This document shows, one piece after another, positions 53,860-62,861 of a DNA stretch of 64,000 bases. Below the pieces are notes generated by a model, which was given only the letters and a program-made list of their open reading frames with translations, was not told where the DNA came from and did not search any database. A program made the translations under genes and the position numbers. Each line of letters begins with the position of its first letter. Positions within the stretch are counted from its first letter, which is position 1. Location of the stretch: the NCBI RefSeq assembly GCF_023155275.1, contig NZ_JALMUV010000017.1:1-64000 (forward strand), given 5' to 3'. This stretch comes from Streptomyces rhizoryzae (GTDB lineage Bacteria; Actinomycetota; Actinomycetes; Streptomycetales; Streptomycetaceae).

Positions 53860-54001
53860 GGTCGCCGGCCTCCTGCTGTGGTCGGGATGTGTGTTGCGGG
53901 TCACCGCCACCTTATGCAGGTTTGCCGGACCGCCCGCGCCCTGGTGGCGGCCGGTCCGCGAGTCCGGCGGGCCCGCCCGGCCGGACGGGCCCGCGGGGCC
54001 C

Positions 54002-55024
54002 TCAGAACGCCGCCCGGATCTCCCCCACCCGGCTGCCGCCGCCGTGCAGCGGCACGTCCTCGATCCGCGCGAGGACCGGGTCGTCGATGCCGAGACCGCG
54101 CAGGACCCGGGCCAGGACCGGGCCGAGGGTGCGGGTGGCCCCGTCGTCGATCTTGAAGGCGAGCGCCCGGCCGTCCGGCAGCGCCAGCGCCTGCACCGCC
54201 TCGGCGCCCATCTTCGACAGCGTGCCGGGCAGCGCCCGCATCAGCCAGGTGTCGGGGCGGCGGGTGCCCGCGACGTACTCGGGGTGGGCGCGCATCGCAT
54301 CGGCGACCCGGCGCTCCGGCGTGCCCGGGGCGGCCAGCACGAAGTGGCGGTAGGCGCGCGCCAGGCCGGTCAGGGACAGCGACATCAGGGGCGCGCCGCA
54401 GCCGTCCGTACCGATGTGCGCGACCTCCTCGCCGCCCGCCGTGCGGACGTCCTCCAGGACCAGCTGCTGGAGCGGGTGGTCCGCCGCGAGGTACGTCTCC
54501 AGGGACCAGCCGTTGCGCGCGCAGGCGGCCAGCATCGCGGTGTGCTTGCCGGAGCAGTTCATGGTGAGCGGGTCGCGGACCCGGCCGGCGGCGAGGTAGT
54601 GCTCCGCCTCCTCCGGGTCCAGCGGCAGGTCCGGCGGGGTCTGGAGCTGCTCGGGGGCGAGGCCGTGCTCGGTGAGCATGGTCCGGACCAGGTCGAGGTG
54701 GAACCGTTCGCCGGAGTGGCTGGCCGCGGCGAGCGCCAGCCGTTCGCCGGAGAGGTCCAGGCCGGCCCGCAGGATCGCCGCGGCCTGCATCGGCTTGTTG
54801 GTCGAGCGCGGGAAGACCGGGGCGGCGACGTCGCCCATGGCCAGCTCCACGCTGCCGTCGGCGGCCAGGACGACCAGCGAGCCCCGGTGCCGGCCCTCGA
54901 CGAACCCCGAGCGGACGACCTCGGCGAGCACCGGCGACGGCTCGCCGGCCGCCGGGCCGGCCGCCGCGGACGACGGCTGCTTCGGTATCGGGGTGGGTGA
55001 GGACGAGGTCTTCGTCGAGGTCAC
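54002..55024 (-). CDS. Asparaginase II-family protein
   Basis: A 340-aa protein of the PF06089 asparaginase family (Rhizobium etli AnsA type). STNKPMQAAA carries the catalytic Ser-x-x-Lys, MNCSGKHTAML the metal/substrate Cys and Lys, and GTDGCGAP the second Cys region. It would hydrolyse L-asparagine. GTG 55024 opens a 30-residue disordered Ser/Pro leader. Confidence 0.9.
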   Translation of the reverse strand: MTSTKTSSSPTPIPKQPSSAAAGPAAGEPSPVLAEVVRSGFVEGRHRGSLVVLAADGSVELAMGDVAAPVFPRSTNKPMQAAAILRAGLDLSGERLALAAASHSGERFHLDLVRTMLTEHGLAPEQLQTPPDLPLDPEEAEHYLAAGRVRDPLTMNCSGKHTAMLAACARNGWSLETYLAADHPLQQLVLEDVRTAGGEEVAHIGTDGCGAPLMSLSLTGLARAYRHFVLAAPGTPERRVADAMRAHPEYVAGTRRPDTWLMRALPGTLSKMGAEAVQALALPDGRALAFKIDDGATRTLGPVLARVLRGLGIDDPVLARIEDVPLHGGGSRVGEIRAAF

Positions 55025-55076
55025 GGCCGGCCTCCGGGGGACGGGACCCGCGGCCCCGGAGGCGGCTTGTGGCCGG

Positions 55077-55847
55077 TCAGGACAGCAGGTCGTCTACTTG
55101 CGCTTCACCTTCACGGTACCTGCGCGCGATTTCCGCACTGCAATCGTCGGTGGTGCGCTGGAGGGACTGGCGGCGCTGCGAGATCTGCCGCTCGTAGCGG
55201 ATCAGCCGGGCCATCGCGTCGTCCAGCTCCCGGTCCGTACGGGCCGTGAGGTCGGACAGCTCGACGTCGCCGAGCATCTCGTCGGCCAGCCGGCGGTACT
55301 CCTCGCTGTGCGGGGTGCCCAGCGTCACGTGCCGGGCGGACGAGCGCTGGCGGGACGGCAGGTCGGTGAGGATCTCCGGCAGCCGGTCCAGCAGCGGCGA
55401 GTGCGGCCCGGTGCGGCGGGCGATCTCGGCGCGCAGGATGTCGATCCGGCCTTGCAGGAGCCGCCGCAGGTAGCTGAGGTCGGCCTCCTCCTGCTGGCAG
55501 TCGCGGCGCACCACCCGCAGCTCGGGCAGGCTCAGCCCGGACAGCTCCGGGGGGCCGGCCGGACGGAAGCGGTCGCGCTGCTGCGGGGGGCGGGCGGGCT
55601 GGGCCTGGCCTGCCTGGAGCATGGGGTCATCCTTGGTGCGAACCGGCTCGGCGCGGGCCGGTGCCGGGGCGGGGGAGGCGGTCGTCGTCAGGGCGTGCGG
55701 CGCCTCCGGGGCGAGCGGGGACTCCGGGGCGGGCGGTCTGGTGCGGCCGGAGGCCGGGGCGGGACGGGCCGGCGACGGGCTGCCCGCCGGAGCCGTTCGG
55801 GCGGTTGGCACGGGGCCGGGTGTCCGGCCGGCGCCGAGTGTGGTCAT
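55077..55847 (-). CDS. rsiG: RsiG, c-di-GMP-dependent anti-sigma-WhiG factor
   Basis: The protein has two copies of the RsiG signature E(x3)S(x2)R(x3)Q(x3)D: EADLSYLRRLLQGRID (Glu121 to Asp136) and ERQISQRRQSLQRTTD (Glu219 to Asp234), one on each helix of the antiparallel coiled coil. RsiG holds a c-di-GMP dimer and sequesters sigma-WhiG, gating sporulation. Family members are also annotated AmfC. The start is uncertain: ATG 55847 gives 256 aa with a disordered leader; ATG 55622 after AAGGA gives 181 aa. Confidence 0.93.
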   Translation of the reverse strand: MTTLGAGRTPGPVPTARTAPAGSPSPARPAPASGRTRPPAPESPLAPEAPHALTTTASPAPAPARAEPVRTKDDPMLQAGQAQPARPPQQRDRFRPAGPPELSGLSLPELRVVRRDCQQEEADLSYLRRLLQGRIDILRAEIARRTGPHSPLLDRLPEILTDLPSRQRSSARHVTLGTPHSEEYRRLADEMLGDVELSDLTARTDRELDDAMARLIRYERQISQRRQSLQRTTDDCSAEIARRYREGEAQVDDLLS

Positions 55848-56022
55848 GGATCGTTTCCGTCCCCTCGTCCGGTGCCGCATCCAGGGCATGGTGTCCGTGA
55901 AACGCACCGCGTGCACGCATCGTGCCACTCCGCACGGCCCGTGTGCAGGGCCATGGCACTCGAACGGCCCTTGTGGGGGTACCGGCTCCGAGGCGCCGCG
56001 GCGGCCCGGCATGATGGCGGGT

Positions 56023-56448
56023 ATGCGAGCCGTGGTGCAGAGAGTGAACGGCGCCCGCGTCGAGGTGGCGGGCGAGACGGTCGGCGAGATCGTCGGGGAA
56101 GGGCTGTGCGTGCTGGTCGGCGTCACCCATGACGACACCCCGGCCAAGGCCGCGCAACTCGCCCGCAAACTGTGGTCGGTGCGGATCCTGGAGGGCGAGA
56201 AGTCCTGCTCGGACAACGGGGCGCCGCTCCTGGTGATCAGTCAGTTCACTCTCTACGGTGACGCCCGCAAGGGCCGCCGCCCCACCTGGAACGCCGCCGC
56301 CCCCGGCCCCGTCGCCGAACCCCTCGTCGACGAGGTGGTCGCCCGGCTCCGCGCGCTCGGCGCCCAGGTCGCGACCGGCCGCTTCGGCGCCGACATGAAG
56401 GTCTCCCTGACCAACGACGGCCCGTTCACGGTCCTGCTGGAGGTCTGA
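56023..56448 (+). CDS. dtd: D-aminoacyl-tRNA deacylase
   Basis: A 141-aa Dtd enzyme that removes D-amino acids (and glycine mischarged on tRNA-Ala) from tRNA. The active-site SQFTLYGD and C-terminal NDGPFTVLLE are present. The first residues MRAVVQRVNGARV are diagnostic. ATG 56023; it is divergent from rsiG. Confidence 0.96.
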   Translation: MRAVVQRVNGARVEVAGETVGEIVGEGLCVLVGVTHDDTPAKAAQLARKLWSVRILEGEKSCSDNGAPLLVISQFTLYGDARKGRRPTWNAAAPGPVAEPLVDEVVARLRALGAQVATGRFGADMKVSLTNDGPFTVLLEV

Positions 56449-56526
56449 GCGCCGGGGCCCGCCCTCGCGAAGGCCCGTCCCCCGCCGGGCCCGCCCGCGA
56501 AGGCCCGCCCGGCGAAGGCCCGTCCC

Positions 56527-57507
56527 CTAAGGCTCCACCACCACCTCCTGGGAGGCTGCTGTGGTGCCGGCGAGGAGGGGGGCGTCGGTGGGGACGTTGC
56601 GTTTGATCAGGGCCAGGGCGATGGGGCCCAGTTCGTGGTGGCGGGCCGAGGTGGTGAGGAAGCCGAGCTGGCGGCCCTCCTCGCCGTCGGCGGCCAGCCG
56701 GACCGGGGTGCCGTGCGGGGGGAGGTGGACGTCGCTGCCGTCCAGGTGCAGGAAGACCAGGCGGCGCGGCGGCTTGCCGAGGTTCTGGACCCGGGCGACG
56801 GTCTCCTGGCCGCGGTAGCAGCCCTTCTGGAGGTGGACCGCGACGCCGATCCAGCCGACCTCGTGCGGGATGGTGCGGTGGTCGGTCTCCAGGCCCAGCC
56901 GCGGGCGGTGCGCCTCGACGCGCAGCGCCTCCAGGGCCAGTACGCCGATCGCCGGGCCGTGCGCCGCGGCGAAGGACTCCAGGTCCGCGCGGGGCAGGAA
57001 GAGGTCGCGGCCGTGCGGGGTCTCCCGGACGACGGTGCCCTCGGGCGGTTCGGTGATCGAGCCGGCCGGCAGGTGCACGACGGCGAACTCGCCGGTGCGG
57101 TCGGCGACCTCGACCCGGTAGAAGAACGTCATGCTCTCCAGGTAGGCGAGCAGCGCCTCCTGTCTGCCGGGCTCGGTGTGCATCCAGGTCGTCGTGCCGT
57201 CGTCGACGAGCTGGACGGCGTGCTCGATGTGGCCGTGCGCGGAGAGGATCAGCGCCTCGGTGGCCCGGCCGGGCGGGAGTTCGCTGACGTGCTGGGTCAG
57301 CAGCAGATGCAGCCAGCTCAGCCGGTCGGGGCCGCTGACGGTGACCACACCGCGGTGCGAGAGGTCCACGAAGCCGGCGCCGTCGGCGAGCGCGCGCTGC
57401 TCCCGGAACAGATCGCCGTAGTGCGCGGCGACGCCTTCGTCGGGGGCCTCGGCGGGGACGGCACCGGGCAGCGACAGCAGGGGGCTGGCGGATGAATGTC
57501 GCAGCAT
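56527..57507 (-). CDS. Folate-binding protein YgfZ (Fe-S cluster biogenesis)
   Basis: A 326-aa GcvT-like protein. The diagnostic KGCYRGQE motif (Cys) is present at about residue 229. YgfZ supports assembly or repair of iron-sulphur enzymes with tetrahydrofolate. It lies 30 bases after the Fur-family gene on the same strand. Confidence 0.92.
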   Translation of the reverse strand: MLRHSSASPLLSLPGAVPAEAPDEGVAAHYGDLFREQRALADGAGFVDLSHRGVVTVSGPDRLSWLHLLLTQHVSELPPGRATEALILSAHGHIEHAVQLVDDGTTTWMHTEPGRQEALLAYLESMTFFYRVEVADRTGEFAVVHLPAGSITEPPEGTVVRETPHGRDLFLPRADLESFAAAHGPAIGVLALEALRVEAHRPRLGLETDHRTIPHEVGWIGVAVHLQKGCYRGQETVARVQNLGKPPRRLVFLHLDGSDVHLPPHGTPVRLAADGEEGRQLGFLTTSARHHELGPIALALIKRNVPTDAPLLAGTTAASQEVVVEP

Positions 57508-57537
57508 GGTGCCAGCCTACGGCCAGCGGCGGGGGTG

Positions 57538-57993
57538 CTACCCGTTCCCCTCGGCGGTCCCGCCGCCCGCCGCGGCCCGCTCGGTGCAGGCCGCGCACCG
57601 GCCGAAGATCGCGAAGTGCTTCAGGTCGGTGTCGAAGCCGAACCGCTCCCGCAGGGTCGCGGTGAACGGCTCGGCGACCGACAGGTCCGCCTCGATGACG
57701 TCGGTGCAGTCCCGGCACACCAGGTGGAGGTGGTGGTGGCGGTCGGCCAGGTGGTAGGTGGGCGCGCCGTGCCCGAGGTGGGCGTGGCTGACCAGCCCCA
57801 GCTCCTCCAGCAGCTCCAGCGTGCGGTAGACGGTGGAGATGTTGATGCCGCCCGCGGTCTTGCGCACCTCGGTGAGGATGTCGTCCGGGGTGGCGTGTTC
57901 GAGTCTGTCGACCGCCTCCAGGACCAGTTGCCGCTGCGGGGTCAGGCGGTATCCGCGCCTGCGGAGGTCGCTCTGCCAGTCGGTGGTCACCAC
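57538..57993 (-). CDS. nur: Fur-family nickel regulator Nur
   Basis: A 151-aa Fur protein. Every metal ligand I recall for S. coelicolor Nur is present at the same number: His33, His86, His88 and His90 (Ni site) and His70, His72 and His126 (M site); Cys93 and Cys96 add a CxxC. Ni-bound Nur represses nickel uptake and iron superoxide dismutase. The winged helix is at about residues 15-80 (NISTVYRTLELL). Confidence 0.92.
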   Translation of the reverse strand: MVTTDWQSDLRRRGYRLTPQRQLVLEAVDRLEHATPDDILTEVRKTAGGINISTVYRTLELLEELGLVSHAHLGHGAPTYHLADRHHHLHLVCRDCTDVIEADLSVAEPFTATLRERFGFDTDLKHFAIFGRCAACTERAAAGGGTAEGNG

Positions 57994-58014
57994 ACGGCCA
58001 GTGTAGGAGGGCGG

Positions 58015-59043
58015 TCAGCCGGTGCGCACGCCCCGCAGATAGCGGGCGAGGTCGCTGACGGCGCCCGGGTTGCGGGGGCTCTCGACCAGTTCGGCGTAGT
58101 CCATGACGTAGATCCGGTGGTGCTTGATCGCGGAGACGCCGGCGAGCGGCGGGTACGACTCCAGGAACGCCTTCTTCTGCGCGGCCGTGGTGTCGCCGTA
58201 GTCGTTGATCACGATGACGTCCGGGTCGCGGTCGACGACGGTCTCCCAGCCGACGGTGGTCCACGAGTCCGCGAGGTCCGCCATCGCGTTCTCGCCGCCG
58301 GCCTTGGTGATGATGTCGTGCGGCCCGGCGTAGCGGCCGGCGGTCAGCGGCTTGTCGCGGCCGTCGTCGTAGAGGAAGACGGTGGGGCGGTGGGCCGGGG
58401 CATCGGCGGCGGCCGCGGCGACCTGCTCGCGGTACGTGCGGATCAGCGCCCGCGCGCGGTCCTCGACGCCGAAGAGCCTCCCGAGGGCCGCCAGGTCGGT
58501 GTAGAGGGCCTCCAGCGGCGGCAGCACGCCGCGGGCGCTGCCGCCGGCGCCGCGGTGGCAGGACTCGGTCAGGACGTAGGAGTCGATGCCGACCTTCTTC
58601 AGGGACGCCGGGGTGAGGCCGCTGCCCTCGCCGAAGCCGTAGTTCCAGCCGGCGAAGACGAGGTCGGCGCGGGCGTCGAGGGCGATCTCCCGGGTGAGGG
58701 TCTTTCTCGACAGCCAGGGGACCTTGCGGTAGGCGGCCCGCCAGGGGACCTTGCTCAGGTCGCCCTTGTCGTCGGGCATGACGTAACCGGCCATCCGGTC
58801 CTCCAGGCCCAGCGCGAACATGATCTCGGTGATGCCGACGTCGTTGGTGACGACCCGGCGCGGGGCGCGCGGATAGGTGGTGGGGACACCGCAGTTGGTG
58901 AGGGTGACGGGGTGGTCGCCGGCGGCGCGGCCGCCGGGACCGGCGGGGTCCTGGGCGACGCGGGCACCGCACCCGGTGGCGGCCAGGGCGAGTGCGAGGA
59001 CGGCGAGCAGGGCGGCGGGGCGGCGGGTGCGGGCGGCGCTCAT
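58015..59043 (-). CDS. ABC transporter substrate-binding lipoprotein, BtuF-like
   Basis: A 342-aa lipoprotein (lipobox LAATGCGA) of the FepB/BtuF cluster A-II binding proteins: two lobes joined by a long helix, with RRVVTNDVGITEIMFALG opening lobe 1. A cobalamin riboswitch upstream of the operon indicates a corrinoid ligand. ATG 59043 overlaps the ATPase stop. Confidence 0.87.
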   Translation of the reverse strand: MSAARTRRPAALLAVLALALAATGCGARVAQDPAGPGGRAAGDHPVTLTNCGVPTTYPRAPRRVVTNDVGITEIMFALGLEDRMAGYVMPDDKGDLSKVPWRAAYRKVPWLSRKTLTREIALDARADLVFAGWNYGFGEGSGLTPASLKKVGIDSYVLTESCHRGAGGSARGVLPPLEALYTDLAALGRLFGVEDRARALIRTYREQVAAAAADAPAHRPTVFLYDDGRDKPLTAGRYAGPHDIITKAGGENAMADLADSWTTVGWETVVDRDPDVIVINDYGDTTAAQKKAFLESYPPLAGVSAIKHHRIYVMDYAELVESPRNPGAVSDLARYLRGVRTG

Positions 59044-59825
59044 GCGGGGGTCCTTGTCTGCGGGAGGCGGTCGAACAGCAGCTGGACGGCGCCGGTTTCG
59101 GGGTGCGGTACGCGGTGCGCGCGGACGCCGAAGACCTCGGCCAGCAGCGGCGGGGTGAGGACGTCGTGCGGCGGGCCGGACGCGGCGATCCGGCCGCCGG
59201 ACAGGACGTACAGCTCATCGCAGTGCACGGCGGCCAGGTTCAGGTCGTGCAGCGCGGCGAGCACGGTCAGGCGGCTGTCCCGGACCAGCGCCAGGACCTC
59301 CAACTGCTGGGCGATGTCGAGGTGGTTGGTGGGTTCGTCGAGGACCAGCACCCGCGGTTCCTGGGCGAGCGCGCGGGCGATCAGGACGCGCTGCTTCTCG
59401 CCGCCGGACAGGCCGAGGAAGCCGCGCCGCGCCAGGTGGGCGGCGCCGACCCGGGCCAGCGCCCGGGCGCAGACGTCCCGGTCGGCGGCGGAGGCCGCGC
59501 CGGAGCCGCGCTGGTGCGGCAGCCGGCCCATCGCGACGACCTCGGCGGCGGTGAAGTCGAAGTCGGTGCCGCCCTCCTGGGGCAGCGCGGCCAGCCGGCG
59601 GGCGGCCTCGCGGGCGGGCAGCGCGTGCAGGTCGGTGCCGTCCAGGCGGACCGCGCCCGCGGCCGGGCGCAGCGCCCGGTAGACGCAGCGCAGCAGGGTC
59701 GACTTGCCGCTGCCGTTGGGGCCGACGAGCCCGATGAGGCGCCCGCTGCCCGCGGTGAGGGTGATGTCGTGGACCAGGCGCCGCCCGGCCACCTCCACCG
59801 ACACTCCGGTGATGTCCAGCCGCAT
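59040..59825 (-). CDS. ABC transporter ATPase, BtuD/FecE-like
   Basis: A 261-aa ATPase: Walker A GPNGSGKST, signature LSGGEKQR, Walker B VLVLDEPTNHLD and switch His in LHDLN. It drives the FecCD-type permease encoded just upstream, with which it overlaps, and is followed by the binding protein. Confidence 0.94.
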   Translation of the reverse strand: MRLDITGVSVEVAGRRLVHDITLTAGSGRLIGLVGPNGSGKSTLLRCVYRALRPAAGAVRLDGTDLHALPAREAARRLAALPQEGGTDFDFTAAEVVAMGRLPHQRGSGAASAADRDVCARALARVGAAHLARRGFLGLSGGEKQRVLIARALAQEPRVLVLDEPTNHLDIAQQLEVLALVRDSRLTVLAALHDLNLAAVHCDELYVLSGGRIAASGPPHDVLTPPLLAEVFGVRAHRVPHPETGAVQLLFDRLPQTRTPA

Positions 59826-60991
59826 CAGGCACCGCCTCCGAAGGTGTAGCCGCGCCGCCGCATCAGCAGCACGAAGCAGGGCACGCCGAGCACCGCGGTG
59901 ACCACCCCGACCGGGAGTTCCACGGGCGCCAGCAGCACCCGGGAGAGCACATCGACCCAGACCAGCAGGACCGCGCCGAGCAGCGGGGCGACGGTCAGCA
60001 CCCGGCGGTGGTCCGCGCCGACCAGCATCCGGGTGGCGTGCGGCACCATCAGCCCGACGAAGCCGATCGCGCCGCTGACCGCGACCACCGCGCCGGTGGC
60101 CGCGGCGGCCACCACGAACAGCTCGCGGCGCAGCCGCCCGGGATCCACGCCGAGCGCGGCGGCGGTCTCGTCGCCCATCGCCAGCGCGTTCAGCCGGCCG
60201 GCCGAGCACCGCAGGTGGACCAGGGCGGCGGCGACGGCGAGCGCGGCGATCGGGACCGAACCCCAGCCGGCGCCGCCGAGGCTGCCGAGCAGCCACATCA
60301 TGGCCGAGCGGGCCGCTTCGCCGCGGTCGGCGGTGAACACCATCAAGGTGGTGACCGCGGAGAAGCCGTAGTACATCGCGGTGCCGGTGAGCACCAGCCG
60401 CATCGGCGTCAGCCCGTGCGCGGTGCGGGCGGCGGCGTAGACCAGGGCCATGGCCAGCAGCGCGGAGGCGAACGCGGAGACCGACAGCGCCCAGACGCCC
60501 AGCGAGGCGAGCGCGCCGAAGAGCAGGACGGCGTTGGCGCCGACCGCCGCGCCGGAGGAGATGCCCAGCACGAACGGGTCGGCGAGCGCGTTGCGGACCA
60601 GCGCCTGGACGGCGACGCCGATGGCGGACAGGCCGGCGCCGACCACCGCGGCGAGCACGGCGCGCGGGAACCGCAGCTCCCAGACGATGGTGTACGCGGC
60701 GGCCTCGTCCGGCCGGAGGGTGCCGCCGGTCAGCCCCGCGCCGAGGTGGCGCAGCACCTGCGGCCAGCCGATGCCGGCGGCGCCGAGCGCGGTCCCGCAG
60801 AGCAGGGAGGCGAGCAGCACGGTGGTGAGGGCGGCGGCCAGGGGGAGCGTGCGGGCGGTCCGGGGGCCGGTGCGGAGGGCGGGGTCGGCGGTGCGCGCCA
60901 AGGGTGGTGAAGCCTTCGGCTCGGGCCGCGTGCGTACGGAAAGGAGCGGCGGCCCGGAGCCGGGCGGCGGCGGCATCCCCTCGCAGTCCAC
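59825..60991 (-). CDS. ABC permease, FecCD/BtuC family
   Basis: A 388-aa permease with about ten membrane helices. RFPRAVLAAVVGAGLSAIGVAVQ and the coupling-loop region GFVGLMVPHATRMLVG are FecCD signatures. A 50-residue disordered N-terminus precedes the first helix; the exact start is uncertain (GTG 60991, or ATG 60976 abutting GAGGGG). Regulation is expected from the riboswitch immediately upstream. Confidence 0.9.
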   Translation of the reverse strand: MDCEGMPPPPGSGPPLLSVRTRPEPKASPPLARTADPALRTGPRTARTLPLAAALTTVLLASLLCGTALGAAGIGWPQVLRHLGAGLTGGTLRPDEAAAYTIVWELRFPRAVLAAVVGAGLSAIGVAVQALVRNALADPFVLGISSGAAVGANAVLLFGALASLGVWALSVSAFASALLAMALVYAAARTAHGLTPMRLVLTGTAMYYGFSAVTTLMVFTADRGEAARSAMMWLLGSLGGAGWGSVPIAALAVAAALVHLRCSAGRLNALAMGDETAAALGVDPGRLRRELFVVAAAATGAVVAVSGAIGFVGLMVPHATRMLVGADHRRVLTVAPLLGAVLLVWVDVLSRVLLAPVELPVGVVTAVLGVPCFVLLMRRRGYTFGGGA

Positions 60992-60994
60992 GGC

Positions 60995-61135
60995 GAGTTG
61001 GTGTGGATCCGGCGCCGCCGCGGGCGATCGGGCTCGCGGAGCGCGCCCCGGGCAGGGGCGTCCGCTTACCGTTGCGGGTCAGCGCCGGACTCTCACCGGA
61101 CTTCCCCCGCGGGGCGCGTCATGCAGTTGTCGGGG
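60995..61135 (-). promoter_or_regulatory. Cobalamin riboswitch
   Basis: On the minus strand the conserved elements occur in order: GGGGGAAGTCC (61108-61098), GGTGAGAGTCCGGC (61097-61084), CCCGCAACGGTAAG (61078-61065) and a B12-box-like GAGCCCGATCGCCCGC (61035-61020). These are the core of the B12 aptamer. It lies directly before the permease start and should reduce expression when adenosylcobalamin is plentiful. Confidence 0.9.
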
Positions 61136-61160
61136 TGCCGGGGCGGCCCCGGCCGGGCCG

Positions 61161-61748
61161 TCAGCCCTCGTACGGCGTGCCGTCCGGGCGGAAGAAGGAG
61201 ACGCCGTCGGGCATGTCGTCGGGCAGGCTCTCGGCCCACTCCTTGAGGTCGGCGACCTTCTTCAGGTGCGCGGACATGTAGGGGCGCAGCGGCACCTCGG
61301 GAGTGGCGCGCTCACCGACCCACATCAGGTCGCCCTTGACGTAGCCGTAGAGCCGCTTGCCGCCGGTGTACGGGCCGGCCGCCGCGGTCCGCGCGATGGC
61401 GTCGGTGGCCAGGTCGATCTGCGGCTTCTTGTCGGCCAGCTCGCCGTACCAGATCTCGACGACGCCCTGGTCGCGGGTCATCACGGCCTCGACCTTGCGG
61501 TCCGCGCCGACGCGCCAGAAGCCGGTCTCGGTCTCCAGCGGGCGGACCTGCTTGCCCTCGCTGTCGAGCACCCAGGTGCGGGAGGTGTATTCGAGGAAGT
61601 CGCGGCCGTCGTGGCTGAAGGTGACTTCCTGGCCGAAGTTGCACTTCTCGGCGCCGGGGAAGTCGAAGACCCCCGCACCCTCCCAGCGGCCGAGGAGGAA
61701 GGCGAGCGGCACCAGCGACGGGTTCAGGTCGGACGGGATCTCGATCAT
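61161..61748 (-). CDS. Nitrobindin-like heme/FABP-family protein
   Basis: A 195-aa beta-barrel of the THAP4/nitrobindin (DUF1794) family. LLGRWEGAGVFDFPGAE contains the GxWxGxG signature; the C-terminal LKKVADLKEW region provides the distal helix. Relatives bind heme and nitric oxide or peroxynitrite. It is near the B12 transport genes but transcribed separately. Confidence 0.88.
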   Translation of the reverse strand: MIEIPSDLNPSLVPLAFLLGRWEGAGVFDFPGAEKCNFGQEVTFSHDGRDFLEYTSRTWVLDSEGKQVRPLETETGFWRVGADRKVEAVMTRDQGVVEIWYGELADKKPQIDLATDAIARTAAAGPYTGGKRLYGYVKGDLMWVGERATPEVPLRPYMSAHLKKVADLKEWAESLPDDMPDGVSFFRPDGTPYEG

Positions 61749-61821
61749 GAGCTCAGGCGATCTGTCGTGTCGGGGCAGGGGCGCGCGAGGCGCTCCTGTG
61801 AGGGGTGGGCAAGGGGGGCGG

Positions 61822-61923
61822 TCAGCGCTGGCCCTGGTACAGCTTCTTCCAGGTCAGCCCGGCGAAGGCGATCACGCCGACGGCGACCAGAACCAGCAGG
61901 GTGGTGAAGAATGCCTCAAGCAC
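61822..61923 (-). CDS. 33-aa single-helix membrane peptide
   Basis: A short frame from GTG 61923: 11 residues, then the hydrophobic VLVAVGVIAFAGLTW and a basic end KKLYQGQR. AAGGAG lies eight bases before the start, which is strong support for translation. The orientation with the positive end inside suggests an out-to-in membrane peptide. Function unknown. Confidence 0.7.
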   Translation of the reverse strand: MLEAFFTTLLVLVAVGVIAFAGLTWKKLYQGQR

Positions 61924-62057
61924 GAGCGCGCTCCTTGGGCGGAGGGTGAGGGTTACGGACCGCCTGCGAGTCTAGTCGGCGCCACCGGCGGCGGCGCTGT
62001 GAGGTCCACCGGCCGCCGTTCGCGGCCCCCGGCGCCCGCCGCGCCTACGCTGGGGGC

Positions 62058-62423
62058 ATGGCCAAGAAGCTGGTGATCAAGGTGACGGCGGGCGCGGACG
62101 CGCCCGAGCGGTGCTCGCAGGCGTTCACGGTGGCGGCGGTGGCGGTGGCCAGCGGCGTCGAGGTGTCGCTGTGGCTGACCGGGGAATCGGTGTGGTTCGC
62201 GCTGCCCGGGCGGGCGGCGGAGTTCGAGCTGCCGCACGCGGCGCCGCTGCCGGAGCTGATCGAGGGCATCCGCGCGGGCGGCGGGGCGATCACGGTCTGC
62301 ACGCAGTGCGCGGCCCGGCGCGGTATCGAGGACAAGGACCTGATCGAGGGCGCGGGCATCGCCGGCTCGCAGCTCTTCGTCAGCGAGATCATGCCGGACG
62401 GCGTCCAGGCGCTGGTCTACTGA
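62058..62423 (+). CDS. DsrE-family protein
   Basis: A 121-aa DsrE/DsrF-like protein (Rossmann-like alpha/beta). ITVCTQCAARRGI contains two Cys near the usual sulphur-relay position. Members carry or reduce persulphides. A sulfurtransferase gene lies about 1 kb away. Confidence 0.9.
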   Translation: MAKKLVIKVTAGADAPERCSQAFTVAAVAVASGVEVSLWLTGESVWFALPGRAAEFELPHAAPLPELIEGIRAGGGAITVCTQCAARRGIEDKDLIEGAGIAGSQLFVSEIMPDGVQALVY

Positions 62424-62478
62424 GCCGGGCGGGCCCGGCGCGGGCCCGTGCGGAGCGCGGCGGTGGCCGCCGGCGGCG

Positions 62479-62778
62479 TCAGCCCCGGCGGCGCTGCTCG
62501 TCGTCCCGGTCGTCCAGCTCGCGCCACCAGCGGTCCGACTCCGGGTCCCCGGACTCGTCCCACCAGCGTTCGCCGGGCTCCCGGCGGTTGCCGACGACCG
62601 CCGCGACCGGCGGGATGACCATGGCGACCACGCACATCGCGACCGCGGCCGGCACCGACCACAGCCGCACCACGCTCCACGCCAGCACGAACAGCGCCAG
62701 GCACACGCCCATCAGGGCGAAGTACCGGCGGTGGCGGCGCTGCGGCGGGGTGGGCCGGCGGCGCGCGGGCGCGTACAT
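62479..62778 (-). CDS. DUF3099-family membrane protein
   Basis: A 99-aa protein with a basic start, two hydrophobic helices (about residues 19-37 and 42-62) and an acidic Trp/Arg tail (GERWWDE, RWWRELDD). This is the actinobacterial DUF3099 pattern, function unknown. ATG 62778. Confidence 0.85.
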   Translation of the reverse strand: MYAPARRRPTPPQRRHRRYFALMGVCLALFVLAWSVVRLWSVPAAVAMCVVAMVIPPVAAVVGNRREPGERWWDESGDPESDRWWRELDDRDDEQRRRG

Positions 62779-62861
62779 ACCTCCACGGTAAGACCGCGGC
62801 CCGCGGGAAAGAAGTGCGGCGCCCACGGTCCGTGCGGGGACCGGTGGGCGCCGCGGCGGCA

